Source: Paraburkholderia youngii
GTDB lineage: Bacteria > Pseudomonadota > Gammaproteobacteria > Burkholderiales > Burkholderiaceae
Direction: 5' to 3'
DNA length: 64,000 nt
Assembly: GCF_013366925.1 (NCBI RefSeq)
Contig: NZ_JAALDK010000001.1
Span: forward strand, 5,516,001 to 5,580,000
Positions 8,298 to 17,267 of the stretch are shown one piece after another. A model generated the notes under the pieces. That model was given only the letters and a program-made list of their open reading frames with translations, did not search any database and was not told the DNA's origin. The translations under genes and the position numbers were made by a program. Every line of letters begins with the position of its first letter. The first letter of the stretch is position 1.

Positions 8298-10049
8298 TCA
8301 ATCTAGACGGAGCTTGCCTTCGGCGTAGGCGTACATCGGACGCCACAGCAGACGGTTGAACAGGGTCACGAACAGGGACATCACGGCGATGCCCACGATG
8401 ATCTTCGGATAGTCGCCCGCCGCGGTGGTCTGCGCGATATAGGCGCCGAGGCCATGCGCGGCGACCTTGGTATCGCCCCACTGCACGAACTCGGCTACGA
8501 TGCTCGCGTTCCACGCACCGCCCGACGCGGTGATCGCGCCCGTCACGTAGTACGGAAAAATGCCCGGCAGCATCGCCTGACGCCACCACTGCCAGCCGCG
8601 AATGTGAAAATTCTTGGCCGCCTCGCGGTAGTCGTTCGGATACGAGCTTGCACCGGCAATCACGTTGAACAGGATATACCACTGCGTGCCGAGCACGATC
8701 AGCGGCGACAGCCAGATGTCCGGATTCAGGTGAAAGCGCACGATGACGATCACGAACACCGGGAACAGCAGGTTCGCCGGGAACGCCGCGAGGAACTGCG
8801 CGAGCGGCTGCACCTTTTCCGCGAGCGCCGGGCGCAGGCCGATCAGCACGCCGACCGGCACCCAGATCACGGAGGCGATCGCGATCAGCACCACCACGCG
8901 CAGCAGCGTGATCAGGCCGAGCACGAACACGTGGCCGATCTCGTCGAGCGTGACGCCGGTGCGCACATAAAGAAACACGCGGTACACCACGTAGAGCGTG
9001 GCAAGCAGCACGATCGCCGCCCAGATGATGTCGCCGAGCTTCGAGTTCTTCTCGCGCTGCGGGATGTGAAAGCGCGGTGCGCTGAACGCCGGCAACTGGA
9101 AACGCACGCGCGCCGCGCGCGCGAACATCCAGCCGAGCGGCACCAGCAGCCGGTGAATCAGACGCGTGCGGCGGATCAGGTCGAGCAGCCACGATTCCGG
9201 CGCATCGCCCGAACTGGTGAACTCCATGCGGAACTTGTCGGCCCACGCGACGAGCGGACGGAACAGCAGCTGGTCATAGGCGAGGATCACGACCGTCATC
9301 GCGAGGATGACCCAGCCGATCGCGTGCAGGTTCTTGTCGCTGATCGCCTGCGCGAGGTAGGCGCCGATGCCCGGCAGCGTAATCGTGTTGTTGCCGACCG
9401 TGATCGCTTCGGAAGCCACGACGAAGAACCAGCCGCCCGACATCGACATCATCATGTTCCAGATCAGGCCCGGCATCGAGAACGGCACTTCGAGCTTCCA
9501 GAAGCGCTGCCACGAAGTCAGGTGAAAGCCGCGCGACACCTCATCGAGGTCGCGCGGCACCGTGCGCAGCGACTGGTAGAAGCTGAACGTCATGTTCCAC
9601 GCCTGGCTCGTGAAGATCGCGAAGATCGCGGCGAGCTCGGCGCCGAGCACGCGGCCCGGGAACATCGCGAGGAAGAAGGTGACCGTAAACGAGATGTAGC
9701 CGAGCACCGGCACCGACTGCAGGATGTCGAGAATCGGCACCAGCACGAGGCCGGCGCGGCGGCTCTTGGCGGCCAGCGTGCCGTAGACCAGCGTGAAGAT
9801 CAGCGAGGCGACCATCGCCGCGAGCATGCGCAGCGTGGTGCGCATCGCGTACTCGGGCAGGTTGGCCGGATCGAGCGAGATCGCCTGGGTCTTTAGCGTC
9901 GACATCGGCGCGAGCGTCTCGTGAAAGCCGATCGACGCCATCGCGATCAGGCAGATGATCAGCGGGAACGCGACGAAGTCCCAGCGGTTGGGCAACACCC
10001 GCCATGCCGACGCATTGGCGGTGCGCTTCAGGTTGAAGCTGAAATCCAT
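8298..10049 (-). CDS. Fused ABC transporter permease (two permease domains in one protein)
   Basis: A 583-residue inner-membrane protein made of two binding-protein-dependent permease domains, about residues 70-285 and 375-580. Each has an EAA-like loop (EVSRGFHLTSWQRFWKLEVP and EAAKNFHIRGWQWWRQAMLP). Ordinary systems of this class use two copies of one such domain, so this single chain could supply the whole channel. GGGAGG precedes the ATG at a seven-base spacing. It is the first gene of an operon with the ATPase at 6932-8278. The substrate is unknown; the family includes nitrate, sulfonate and taurine importers. Confidence 0.9.
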   Translation of the reverse strand: MDFSFNLKRTANASAWRVLPNRWDFVAFPLIICLIAMASIGFHETLAPMSTLKTQAISLDPANLPEYAMRTTLRMLAAMVASLIFTLVYGTLAAKSRRAGLVLVPILDILQSVPVLGYISFTVTFFLAMFPGRVLGAELAAIFAIFTSQAWNMTFSFYQSLRTVPRDLDEVSRGFHLTSWQRFWKLEVPFSMPGLIWNMMMSMSGGWFFVVASEAITVGNNTITLPGIGAYLAQAISDKNLHAIGWVILAMTVVILAYDQLLFRPLVAWADKFRMEFTSSGDAPESWLLDLIRRTRLIHRLLVPLGWMFARAARVRFQLPAFSAPRFHIPQREKNSKLGDIIWAAIVLLATLYVVYRVFLYVRTGVTLDEIGHVFVLGLITLLRVVVLIAIASVIWVPVGVLIGLRPALAEKVQPLAQFLAAFPANLLFPVFVIVIVRFHLNPDIWLSPLIVLGTQWYILFNVIAGASSYPNDYREAAKNFHIRGWQWWRQAMLPGIFPYYVTGAITASGGAWNASIVAEFVQWGDTKVAAHGLGAYIAQTTAAGDYPKIIVGIAVMSLFVTLFNRLLWRPMYAYAEGKLRLD

Positions 10050-10825
10050 CAGATGCCCTCCCTCTTGAAACAGGCATTCGAACGCTCGAAGGAGGCCGCG
10101 GCTCCGCGGCGGTCTATGGGTCGGTCCGGAAAGCGGAAATCAGGCATGGCAAAACGCGCGTGCGTGGTAAATCGTTAGCGTTGGAGACACATGGGCCGGC
10201 AATGGGCAGTTACGTGGACGCGTCGCCCACGACCACAACCATCACGCCGAACTCCTGTCGCCGCGTGCGCCGCCCGAGGGCTGGCGGGCTTTCCTCGTTT
10301 TGGACGGCACGACACTACACCATCCTATGTTTCAGGCACAACCTTTCGCCGCAAATCGCGAGACGGCGTCGCACGCGCGGCGTAAGGCTTCAGCAAGCCC
10401 CGGCCCGCGTCGCCGCGCCGCACTGTACTCTGCTTGCGCGTACTTCGGCGTGACACGTCGCGAGGCTGTCTCGCGGCGTGGCGCGCAAGCCACATGGGCG
10501 CGTCGCCGCGGCCGCCGCCGCTCATTCGCTCCATCTGCCCGCGCAACTATCAAGAATGGCGCGCGGCTGCCGTTAAGAATCTGATCGGCGCGGCATATGC
10601 AGACAGCATCCCAGCAATAACGGTGGCAACGTGCTTCGCGACGGTTAAAATCGGGAAACGACGTACCTGTTTATCAGCGATTCATTCCGGGCATGGCGAC
10701 GGCGCAGCGCGCGTCGCTCGTGACGGAGCGAAACCGCAGCTGACGCAGATAACGACACAGCGTTGAGAGCGCGCTGCCCACCAACAAGCAAGTTGCATGT
10801 CACAGCCAGACGGATCAGAGGGTCG
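10050..10825. other. Long intergenic region, no gene supported
   Basis: About 775 bp between the divergent permease and diguanylate cyclase genes. Open frames exist on both strands but have no convincing ribosome site, no recognisable motif and a composition expected of GC-rich noncoding DNA. It must hold both promoters, but I could not identify a convincing -35/-10 pair. Confidence 0.5.
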
Positions 10826-12517
10826 ATGAACAGGACAACCTTGCGCCAGGTAGCCGGGCCGGTCAGCTTCGTGCTGATCGTCCTCGTCTGCTGGTTCGTG
10901 GCTGGCATGGTCGCGGACCGGATGGTACAGCAAGAGCTGGACGCGGCGTTGCACACGCAGCGGCAAATGTCCACGTCGATCGTCGACAACATGGCTGAAG
11001 TGATTGCCAGCGACCTCGCGATGTCCCGCGCCATCCCCGCAACCATGGCCGAAATGGACGTGGTCCAGCGTGCCCTCGTGCAATCGCAGAATTATGCCGT
11101 GAACGGCGAGGCGGCGGAACCCGCCTTGCGGGCCGCGTTGCTGAAGGACCCGCAGATGGCCGCGGTCAGCAGATTCCTGCATGAAGCGCAAGGCTTCTCC
11201 GGGCTCGACCAGGTCTGGATCGTCAATGCGAACGGCATCTGCGTCGCCTCCAGCAGCACGATGTCGAACCCCGAGGGCGCGCAGCAATCGTTCGTCGGCA
11301 TGGATATGCGCGCGCGCGGCTATCTGACGAGCGCACTGCTCGGCGCGTTCGCTGAAGCCTACGGCGTCGGTCGCGCGAGCGGCGAGCCAGGCATCTTCAT
11401 TGCCGCGCCGGTGTACTCGAAGGGGCTGCTGGTCGGCGCGGTGGTGGCCAAGGTCGGCATCGCGCGATTGCGCCACTGGGTCGCGCACGCGGGCACCTTC
11501 GTCGCCGACGACAACGGCGTCATCATCATGGCGCACAACAGCGCGCTCGAAGGCCACGCATTGCCGAACTCGCGCGTCACGCAGATGAGCCCCGCCGAGC
11601 GGCGCATCATCTACCGCCGCGAGACGTTCCCCGACATGCTGATCCGCGAAGACACGCAAGTGCGTGAGCAGGCGCCGTGGGTGCCGGCCTCGGTCGCCGC
11701 GCAGCTGTTCGGCATGATCGAGCAGCCGGCCCCGGCGCTCTATCAGAACCGCGGTGGCCTGAACTCCGGACTCTCCGCGCATCTGGTCGATCCGCTCGCC
11801 GCGTGGCCGGAACTGCTGCGCAACCACAAGCGCGACCATCTGCTCGTGTTCCTGACGCTGTCCGGCACCGTCGCGCTCGCGTGGGTGATCACCGTGTCCT
11901 ACGTGCGCGAGCGGCGCCACCATCGCGCGACCCGCGATCTCGCCGAGCAGTTGCAGTCGGCCAATACGCTGCTGTCGGCCGAGGCGCGGCACGATGCGTT
12001 GACCGGCGCGCTGTCGCGGCGCTATTTCCTCGACCTGCTGCGCCACGAGATCGATCGCGCGCACGCGGGCCGCGAGCCGCTGTGCATGGCGATCGCCGAT
12101 CTCGACCACTTCAAGCAGATCAACGACCGCTTCGGCCACGCCGCCGGCGACCGCGCGCTCGAACATTTCGTCGATACGTGTCGCGCCGAGCTGCGCAGCT
12201 CCGACGCGATCGGCCGGCTCGGCGGCGAAGAGTTCGGCCTGCTGCTGCCGGCCACCGATCTGGCAGGCGGGCGCGAGGTGGTCGAGCGTCTGCGGCTGCG
12301 GCTGAAAGCGATACCCTCGCCGAAGCTGCCGGCCGCGGCGGGGCTGAGCGTGAGCATCGGCATCACCGAGCTGTCGCCCGACGATCTGCCCGAGCGCCTG
12401 ATGAGCCGGGCCGATACCGCGCTGTACGCGGCGAAAACCGGCGGGCGCGACCGCACCGAAGCGCTGCCGCCCGACGATACCGCACCGCCTGCGCGCACGG
12501 CGGTGAACGCATGGTGA
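10826..12517 (+). CDS. Membrane-bound diguanylate cyclase (GGDEF protein)
   Basis: A 563-residue protein predicted to make cyclic di-GMP. A first membrane helix at about residues 12-33 is followed by a roughly 300-residue periplasmic sensor region and a second helix (HLLVFLTLSGTVALAWVITV) near 335-355. A short coiled linker leads to a C-terminal GGDEF domain. The active site reads GGEEF, an active variant, and RSSD five residues upstream matches the RxxD product-inhibition site. The start MNRTTLRQ is chosen because AGAGGG lies just upstream; a reading from 10763 lacks support. The sensor ligand is unknown. Confidence 0.9.
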   Translation: MNRTTLRQVAGPVSFVLIVLVCWFVAGMVADRMVQQELDAALHTQRQMSTSIVDNMAEVIASDLAMSRAIPATMAEMDVVQRALVQSQNYAVNGEAAEPALRAALLKDPQMAAVSRFLHEAQGFSGLDQVWIVNANGICVASSSTMSNPEGAQQSFVGMDMRARGYLTSALLGAFAEAYGVGRASGEPGIFIAAPVYSKGLLVGAVVAKVGIARLRHWVAHAGTFVADDNGVIIMAHNSALEGHALPNSRVTQMSPAERRIIYRRETFPDMLIREDTQVREQAPWVPASVAAQLFGMIEQPAPALYQNRGGLNSGLSAHLVDPLAAWPELLRNHKRDHLLVFLTLSGTVALAWVITVSYVRERRHHRATRDLAEQLQSANTLLSAEARHDALTGALSRRYFLDLLRHEIDRAHAGREPLCMAIADLDHFKQINDRFGHAAGDRALEHFVDTCRAELRSSDAIGRLGGEEFGLLLPATDLAGGREVVERLRLRLKAIPSPKLPAAAGLSVSIGITELSPDDLPERLMSRADTALYAAKTGGRDRTEALPPDDTAPPARTAVNAW

Positions 12518-12685
12518 ATGCCCGACGCTAGCCGAAGTACTCAGCGCGACGGTATCGCCCTCTCCGCTTAGCCAACCCACGCCAACACCCTGCCCGCGCT
12601 AAAACGACGCCGAGCTTCCCGCAACGAAGCAGGTATCATCAATCCTGATATCGGAGTGTCACTACCGCACTAACGGGAGATTCGC

Positions 12686-12952
12686 ATGAAGGGAAATCTG
12701 GTGATCGTCTGTCGCGATCAGGACGCTGAGGCATTCGACCATCTGCTCGCCGAATACGGCGCGTTCCAGACGCGTCTGTCGTCGACCGCGTGGTATCTGA
12801 AACTGGAGGTCGCGCCGGAATTGATTCAGGAGGAAATACTCGCGCGGCTGGGCAAATATACGACGCACTATATTTTCGAGGCGGAATCGGTGACGTGGAA
12901 TACCGTCGATAGCGAAACGGCGAATGCGTTGAATACGCTGTTTTCGGACTGA
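12686..12952 (+). CDS. Small conserved-looking hypothetical protein, 88 aa
   Basis: A strong GGGAG site precedes the ATG, and codon use resembles real genes, so I regard this as coding. The predicted pattern is strand (NLVIVCRDQ), helix (DAEAFDHLLAEYGAF), strand (TAWYLKLEVAP), helix (ELIQEEILARLG), strand (THYIFEAESVTW) and helix. This is a compact alpha/beta order like the ferredoxin-like fold of Cas2, GhoS and SinR-type small proteins. That fold link is inference from pattern only. It has no signal peptide, and no partner toxin or antitoxin gene is seen. Function unknown. Confidence 0.75.
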   Translation: MKGNLVIVCRDQDAEAFDHLLAEYGAFQTRLSSTAWYLKLEVAPELIQEEILARLGKYTTHYIFEAESVTWNTVDSETANALNTLFSD

Positions 12953-13012
12953 CCTCTCGCCGTTCGCGATGCCGACGCCCCGCGCGCGCATCGCGACTCC
13001 AATACCCCGCTC

Positions 13013-14329
13013 CTACCACGCATTTTCCGAGGCCGTCGCAACCCGCGGCAGCACTTCGAACGGAAAGCTCATCAACACCCGCAAACCGCGGCCGTCGTGA
13101 TTGCCGATTTCCCACTCACCGCCCGCGCGCCGCACCAGCCGCTCGACGATCGCAAGGCCCAGCCCGCTGTGGCCGTTGCCGCCGCGCGCCGGATCGAGCC
13201 GCACGAACGGCCGGCTCGCGCTGATCAGATCCTGGGCGGCGATGCCCTTGCCGTTGTCGCTAACGGATAGCGTAAAACCCTGCGGTGTGCGCGCAGTCGC
13301 GACGACCACCGGCGGCGCGCCATACGCATGCGCGTTGTCGATCAGGTTCGACAGGATCCGGTCGAGCGTGGCGGCAGGCAGCTGAAACGACGGCCCGGCG
13401 TTCAGCTCCGTGTGTACGATCGGCGCGCCGCTGGCCACCGCCCGATAACTGCGCACGACACGCTCGCACTGTGCATCGACTTCCACGGGTTCGCTGCGGT
13501 CCGCTCCGTCGTGCGCGAACAGCAGGAACTGCTCGACGATATGCGTCATCGAATCGACGTCGCGCACGACGCCGTCGCGTGTCTTCGCGTCGTCCATCAT
13601 TTCGGCGCGCAGCCGCAGACGCGCGAGCGGCGTCTTCAGGTCATGCGCGACACCGGCCAGCATCACCGCGCGATCGTTCTCGGTGCGCGCGACTTCCTGC
13701 ACCATCTGATTGAAGCCATGTGTGAGTTGCCGCAACTCGCGCGGCCCGCGCTCCGGCACCGGCGGCACCGGCAGCCCGCGGCCGAAGCGCGCGACCGCCT
13801 GCGCGAGCAAGCGCAGTGGCCGCTGGAGAGCCCAGGCGGCGAACAGCGCTGCCATCACCGCGAACGAGAAAATAATGACGAGCCACGACACCGTGCGGTC
13901 GAGCGAGCGCGGCATGCGCAGCGGTTGAACCGGCACGACGATCCAGTTTCGATCAGTCGCGGCGCGCACCCATAGCGTGGGCGGTCCGCCGGGCGGACTG
14001 ATGCGCACCTGGGTGTCGGCCGGCATGCGGTCGCGCACGTCCTCGACGAAACGCTCGAGCGGCGGCGGCATGTTCGCGCTGGCTGCCGGTACATCCGGGC
14101 TGGCCGGGTCGACCAGCTTCACGCGCGACGGCAACGGTTGATCCGGTGTGCGGGCGACGTGCTGACGCACCGCGTCGACGAGGAAGGTCGCTTCCTCGAC
14201 CGCGTAGCGCGTTTGCAGTTGCGAACGTTCGAGCCGCATCAGCGCGTACCACGCGAAATGCGACAACATCAGCACCGCGACGACGAGCAGTGCGAGCCGC
14301 CCGAACAGCGAATCAATGGGCCGACGCAT
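13013..14329 (-). CDS. Sensor histidine kinase, EnvZ/CpxA-like
   Basis: A 438-residue inner-membrane kinase: helix near residues 10-30, a periplasmic loop of about 115 residues, a second helix near 148-167, a HAMP region, the H-box GVAHDLKTPLARL with phospho-acceptor His229, and a C-terminal ATPase with N-box NLIDNA and G-box NGKGI. It overlaps the upstream response regulator gene by 17 nt, so the two are a cognate pair. The pair is divergent from a Spy/CpxP-like gene with CpxR-like repeats between them, which points to envelope stress sensing. That role is inference from context. Confidence 0.93.
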   Translation of the reverse strand: MRRPIDSLFGRLALLVVAVLMLSHFAWYALMRLERSQLQTRYAVEEATFLVDAVRQHVARTPDQPLPSRVKLVDPASPDVPAASANMPPPLERFVEDVRDRMPADTQVRISPPGGPPTLWVRAATDRNWIVVPVQPLRMPRSLDRTVSWLVIIFSFAVMAALFAAWALQRPLRLLAQAVARFGRGLPVPPVPERGPRELRQLTHGFNQMVQEVARTENDRAVMLAGVAHDLKTPLARLRLRAEMMDDAKTRDGVVRDVDSMTHIVEQFLLFAHDGADRSEPVEVDAQCERVVRSYRAVASGAPIVHTELNAGPSFQLPAATLDRILSNLIDNAHAYGAPPVVVATARTPQGFTLSVSDNGKGIAAQDLISASRPFVRLDPARGGNGHSGLGLAIVERLVRRAGGEWEIGNHDGRGLRVLMSFPFEVLPRVATASENAW

Positions 14330-15038
14330 GCTGCTCGCCGTCCGGCACGAACACGTAACCGCGGCCGCGCACAGTCTGGATGAAGCGCGGTGTGGATGGA
14401 TCGGTTTCGAGAATGCGACGCAGGCGCCACACCTGCACGTCGATGCCGCGGTCGGTACCGTCGTACTCGGGACCGTGCAGCAGTTCCAGCAGGCGCTCGC
14501 GCGTGAGCGTGCGCATGGGGTGATTGACGAAGATCTTCAGCAGAGCGAACTCGCTGCCCGACAGCGTGAGCGGCTTGTCTTCGAGATGCAGCGTGCGTGA
14601 CTGGAAATCCAGCGTGAAGCGGCCGAAGCTGAACGGTTCGCGCTGTTCGGGCGCGGCCGCCGACGGCAGCGTGCGGCGCCGCCGCAGCACCGCCTGCACG
14701 CGCGCGAGCAGTTCGCGCGGATTGAACGGCTTGCCGAGGTAGTCGTCCGCGCCGAGTTCGAGGCCGACGATACGGTCGACGTCGTCGGCGCGCGCGGTCA
14801 GCATGATGACAGGGATATCGTCGCCCGATGCGCGCAGCTTGCGCAGCGCGGTGAGGCCGTCCACGCCGGGCATCATCAGGTCCAGCACGATGAGGTCGGG
14901 GCGCTCGCGCTCGAGGCGCCGTTCGAGTGAGCCCGCGTCGTGCAGCACCGAAACTTCGATGCCCTGACGGGCCAGATAGTCGCGCAGCAGATCGCGCAGT
15001 TCGACGTCGTCGTCGACGACCAGGATTTGAGTAGCCAT
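14313..15038 (-). CDS. OmpR/PhoB-family response regulator
   Basis: A 241-residue regulator. The receiver domain has acidic residues DDD at 9-11, phospho-acceptor Asp53 in LIVLDLMMPG and Lys103 in LGKPFNP. A winged-helix DNA-binding domain (about 135-232) ends VRGRGYVFVPDGEQ. It is the first gene of a two-gene operon with the histidine kinase. A pair of GTAAC half-sites spaced 10 bp lies about 60-70 bp upstream of its start, and a GTAAT pair faces the divergent chaperone gene. Autoregulation together with control of that gene is therefore plausible. Confidence 0.94.
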   Translation of the reverse strand: MATQILVVDDDVELRDLLRDYLARQGIEVSVLHDAGSLERRLERERPDLIVLDLMMPGVDGLTALRKLRASGDDIPVIMLTARADDVDRIVGLELGADDYLGKPFNPRELLARVQAVLRRRRTLPSAAAPEQREPFSFGRFTLDFQSRTLHLEDKPLTLSGSEFALLKIFVNHPMRTLTRERLLELLHGPEYDGTDRGIDVQVWRLRRILETDPSTPRFIQTVRGRGYVFVPDGEQHASAH

Positions 15039-15094
15039 GAAATGAAGTTTAACGCGCGGCAGAAAGGGATTTCGTTTTCCAAACGGTCTGAAGG

Positions 15095-15109
15095 GTTACC
15101 GGGTGTTAC
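15095..15109 (-). promoter_or_regulatory. CpxR-like box facing the response regulator gene
   Basis: On the minus strand two GTAAC half-sites are separated by five bases (plus strand GTTAC at 15095 and 15105), a 10-bp centre spacing. This matches the CpxR layout of two GTAAA half-sites separated by five bases. It lies 57-71 bp upstream of the regulator start. The binding claim is inference. Confidence 0.6.
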
Positions 15110-15123
15110 GGTGAAAGCCGCGC

Positions 15124-15138
15124 GTAATTGCTGGTAAT
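15124..15138 (+). promoter_or_regulatory. CpxR-like box facing the Spy/CpxP-like gene
   Basis: GTAAT occurs at 15124-15128 and 15134-15138, two direct half-sites with a five-base spacer, and a further GTAAC lies at 15155. The arrangement resembles the CpxR consensus and is oriented toward the chaperone gene starting at 15257. Confidence 0.6.
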
Positions 15139-15256
15139 AGCGGCGTCCTGGCGCGTAACACAGCGGCGCACGCGGTTCTCTACGCTGTGCCTTACCGAGT
15201 GCAGGCAGTCCAAAGACCGGTTGCATCGTCGGCTATTCCATTACAAGGAGCCTCAT

Positions 15257-15790
15257 ATGTCCACCAAAAAGATGTCGCGCGTTCTCGCCGTTGCTGCCAC
15301 CGCTCTCGCCATCGGCGCGGGCGCCGCTTACGCCGCTCAACCCGCCGAGCAGGCGCACGGCGGCCCTGGCGGCTGGCACGGCCACTTCATGAAGGAACTC
15401 ACCCAACTCCACGATCAGCTGAAGCTGAACGCGGATCAGGAAAAGTTGTGGCAAAGCGCGCTCGATACGATGAAGCAGAATCATGAAGCGATGCGCGCGA
15501 ACCACAACCAGGCTCACGACCAGTTCAAGGCCGCGCAGCAGCAGCCGATCCTCGATCTGAACGCGATGGCCGCGACGCATCAGCAGATCGAGCAGAAGGA
15601 CGCGCAACTGCGTCAGCAAACCACCGACGCATGGCTCAAGTTCTATAACGGCCTGAACGACCAGCAGAAGACCACTGTCAGCACGGCGATCAAGCAGCGC
15701 TTCTCGCGGATGGAACAGCGTCACGAGAAGATGCGCGAGCGTTGGGAGCATCACCAAGGCGCGGCGTCGGCGCCGGCCGCTAATCAGTAA
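15257..15790 (+). CDS. Spy/CpxP-family periplasmic chaperone-like protein
   Basis: A 177-residue exported protein. The signal peptide (about 1-26) ends GAAYA, and the mature part is a helical, His/Gln/Met-rich protein with LTxxQ-like motifs (LNADQEKLW and LNDQQKTTV) typical of Spy/CpxP. Family members are cradle-shaped periplasmic chaperones or inhibitors of the Cpx sensor. AAGGAG precedes the ATG at 15257. The gene is divergent from an OmpR-type two-component system and has a CpxR-like box upstream. This fits an envelope-stress module in which the chaperone is the output and perhaps the feedback signal. Confidence 0.88.
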   Translation: MSTKKMSRVLAVAATALAIGAGAAYAAQPAEQAHGGPGGWHGHFMKELTQLHDQLKLNADQEKLWQSALDTMKQNHEAMRANHNQAHDQFKAAQQQPILDLNAMAATHQQIEQKDAQLRQQTTDAWLKFYNGLNDQQKTTVSTAIKQRFSRMEQRHEKMRERWEHHQGAASAPAANQ

Positions 15791-15844
15791 GCGGCGCGTT
15801 GCATCCGCGAGGCGTGCCAGGGAAGGCGCCTCGCAAATAGAAAA

Positions 15845-15872
15845 ACGCCACGGAAGAGGTTTTCCGTGGCGT
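15845..15872. terminator. Bidirectional terminator between chaperone and pirin genes
   Basis: An 11-bp perfect stem, ACGCCACGGAA (15845-15855) with TTCCGTGGCGT (15862-15872), around a six-base loop. The minus strand continues into a U-rich run (TTTTTCT), so it is strongest for the pirin transcript. It also sits just after the chaperone gene. Confidence 0.85.
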
Positions 15873-15937
15873 TGCCGTTTGGCGCTGCTCGCGGCTCGAT
15901 CCGCTGGCCGCGGGCCCGCGCGAATCGACCGCTCGGA

Positions 15938-16648
15938 TCAGCCGTTCAACTGGCCGAGATCGAACAGCAGCACTTCCGCGTCGTCGCCCTTTTCGAGCGT
16001 CACCGTGTCGACATCACTGAGCTTCGCGGCATCGCCCGCTTCGAGCACCGTGCCGTTCACGCTCAGCGTGCCGCGCGCGACGTGCAGATAGGCGAGACGC
16101 CCGGCCGGTATTGCGAAGGTCGCGTGTTCGGCGCCGTCGAACAGTCCCGCGTAGATCGACGCGTCCGCATGGATCGTCACCGAGCCGTCGCGGCCGTCGG
16201 GCGACGCGATCACGCGCAGGCGGCCGCGCTTGCTGTCGGCGTCGAAGCGCTTTTCCTCGTAGCCGGGCTGATCGCCCGCGCGGCGCGGAATGATCCAGAT
16301 CTGCAGCAGATGCGCGGGTTCGTCGCGCGACGCGTTGAACTCGCTGTGCTGCACGCCGGTGCCCGCACTCATGCGCTGCACGTCGCCGGGACGGATCGTC
16401 GAGCCGTTGCCCATGCTGTCGCGATGCGCGAGCGCGCCCTCGAGCACATACGTGACGATCTCCATGTCACGATGCCCATGCGCGCCGAAACCCTGGCCGC
16501 CGGCGATGCGGTCTTCGTTGATCACGCGCAGCGGTCCGAAGTGCACATGCTCGGGGTCGCGGTAATCGGCAAACGAGAAGCTGTGATACGAGTCGAGCCA
16601 GCCGTGGTTGGCGTGACCGCGTTCTGCGGAGCGGCGAATCTCGATCAT
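15938..16648 (-). CDS. Pirin family protein, YhhW-like bicupin
   Basis: A 236-residue bicupin of the pirin/YhhW family. The N-terminal cupin carries metal ligands His57 and His59 (AHGHRDME) and His101 and Glu103 (VQHSEFN), so the single metal site is intact. Some members act as quercetin 2,3-dioxygenases and others as redox-sensing cofactors; which applies here cannot be told. The gene is transcribed alone, toward a hairpin terminator shared with the chaperone gene. The upstream 600 bp contain no other gene. Confidence 0.92.
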   Translation of the reverse strand: MIEIRRSAERGHANHGWLDSYHSFSFADYRDPEHVHFGPLRVINEDRIAGGQGFGAHGHRDMEIVTYVLEGALAHRDSMGNGSTIRPGDVQRMSAGTGVQHSEFNASRDEPAHLLQIWIIPRRAGDQPGYEEKRFDADSKRGRLRVIASPDGRDGSVTIHADASIYAGLFDGAEHATFAIPAGRLAYLHVARGTLSVNGTVLEAGDAAKLSDVDTVTLEKGDDAEVLLFDLGQLNG

Positions 16649-17267
16649 GGAAAGTCTCCCGGTAAGTACTCAATCAGAGCGATGCGAGGAATGTAGGGGC
16701 TGCGTGCCCACTAAACAATCGTGCGCGACCGCACCGCAGCGTTCCATCGCTGCATGCAATCGCACGCACGACGCGGCCGGCGAGCTGACCGCGCGGAAAG
16801 GCGGGCGTCCGGATGCCCGGCGCCCGGATGCCCGGCGCCCGGATGCCCGGCGCCCGCAAAACCGCGCCGGCGTCGCGCACGCACAACGCGCTGCGCGGCG
16901 TCTTGCCGCTCGCTGCCGCCCCGCACTGGCAGCTTGCCGCTCTTCGGGTAAAATACCGCGCTTTTCAAGCCGCGTGGACGTCCAGCGGGACGTGCAGGCC
17001 GCGCCGGCAAGCCTCGCCGGGCCGGCCGCAACCGGTGCGCGACGGGCTCCGACTCGGCGCCACACCCGCGCGAGGCACGTCCGGCAAGCACCGAATGCAC
17101 CGGAACAGCGCTCCACGTCGGACGAACCGCCCGCGCAAGAACGACGAGCACGCGGCGACAATCCCTGCGGCACGGCAATTTTGACCGCCTAGAATAGCGA
17201 CCGTCGGCCCTCGGCCGGCGCTCGTCGGGTCGAGTCATCACGACGATCAGATTGGTTCAGGAGAAAC
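16649..17267. other. Long intergenic region with a short tandem repeat, no gene supported
   Basis: About 620 bp between the divergent pirin gene and the truncated binding-protein gene. It holds a three-copy 15-bp repeat at 16810-16854 and a TAAAAT box near 16948-16953, but no frame with a credible ribosome site. The promoter of the amino-acid ABC operon should lie in the last 200 bp. Confidence 0.45.
16810..16854. repeat. Three tandem copies of a 15-bp GC-rich unit
   Basis: The unit CGGATGCCCGGCGCC is repeated three times without a mismatch (16810-16824, 16825-16839, 16840-16854). It lies in noncoding DNA. Fifteen bases preserve reading frame, but no gene is supported across it. Confidence 0.9.

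Noticed and set aside
10160..10766. Several 70-110 codon frames in the gap before the diguanylate cyclase
   Set aside because: No ribosome sites, no signal or domain motifs, and overlapping frames on both strands look equally open, as expected in noncoding GC-rich DNA.
16721..17192. Frames covering the 15-bp repeat that would encode RMPGA repeats
   Set aside because: No start with a ribosome site and no similarity to a known repeat protein; the repeat is more simply noncoding.
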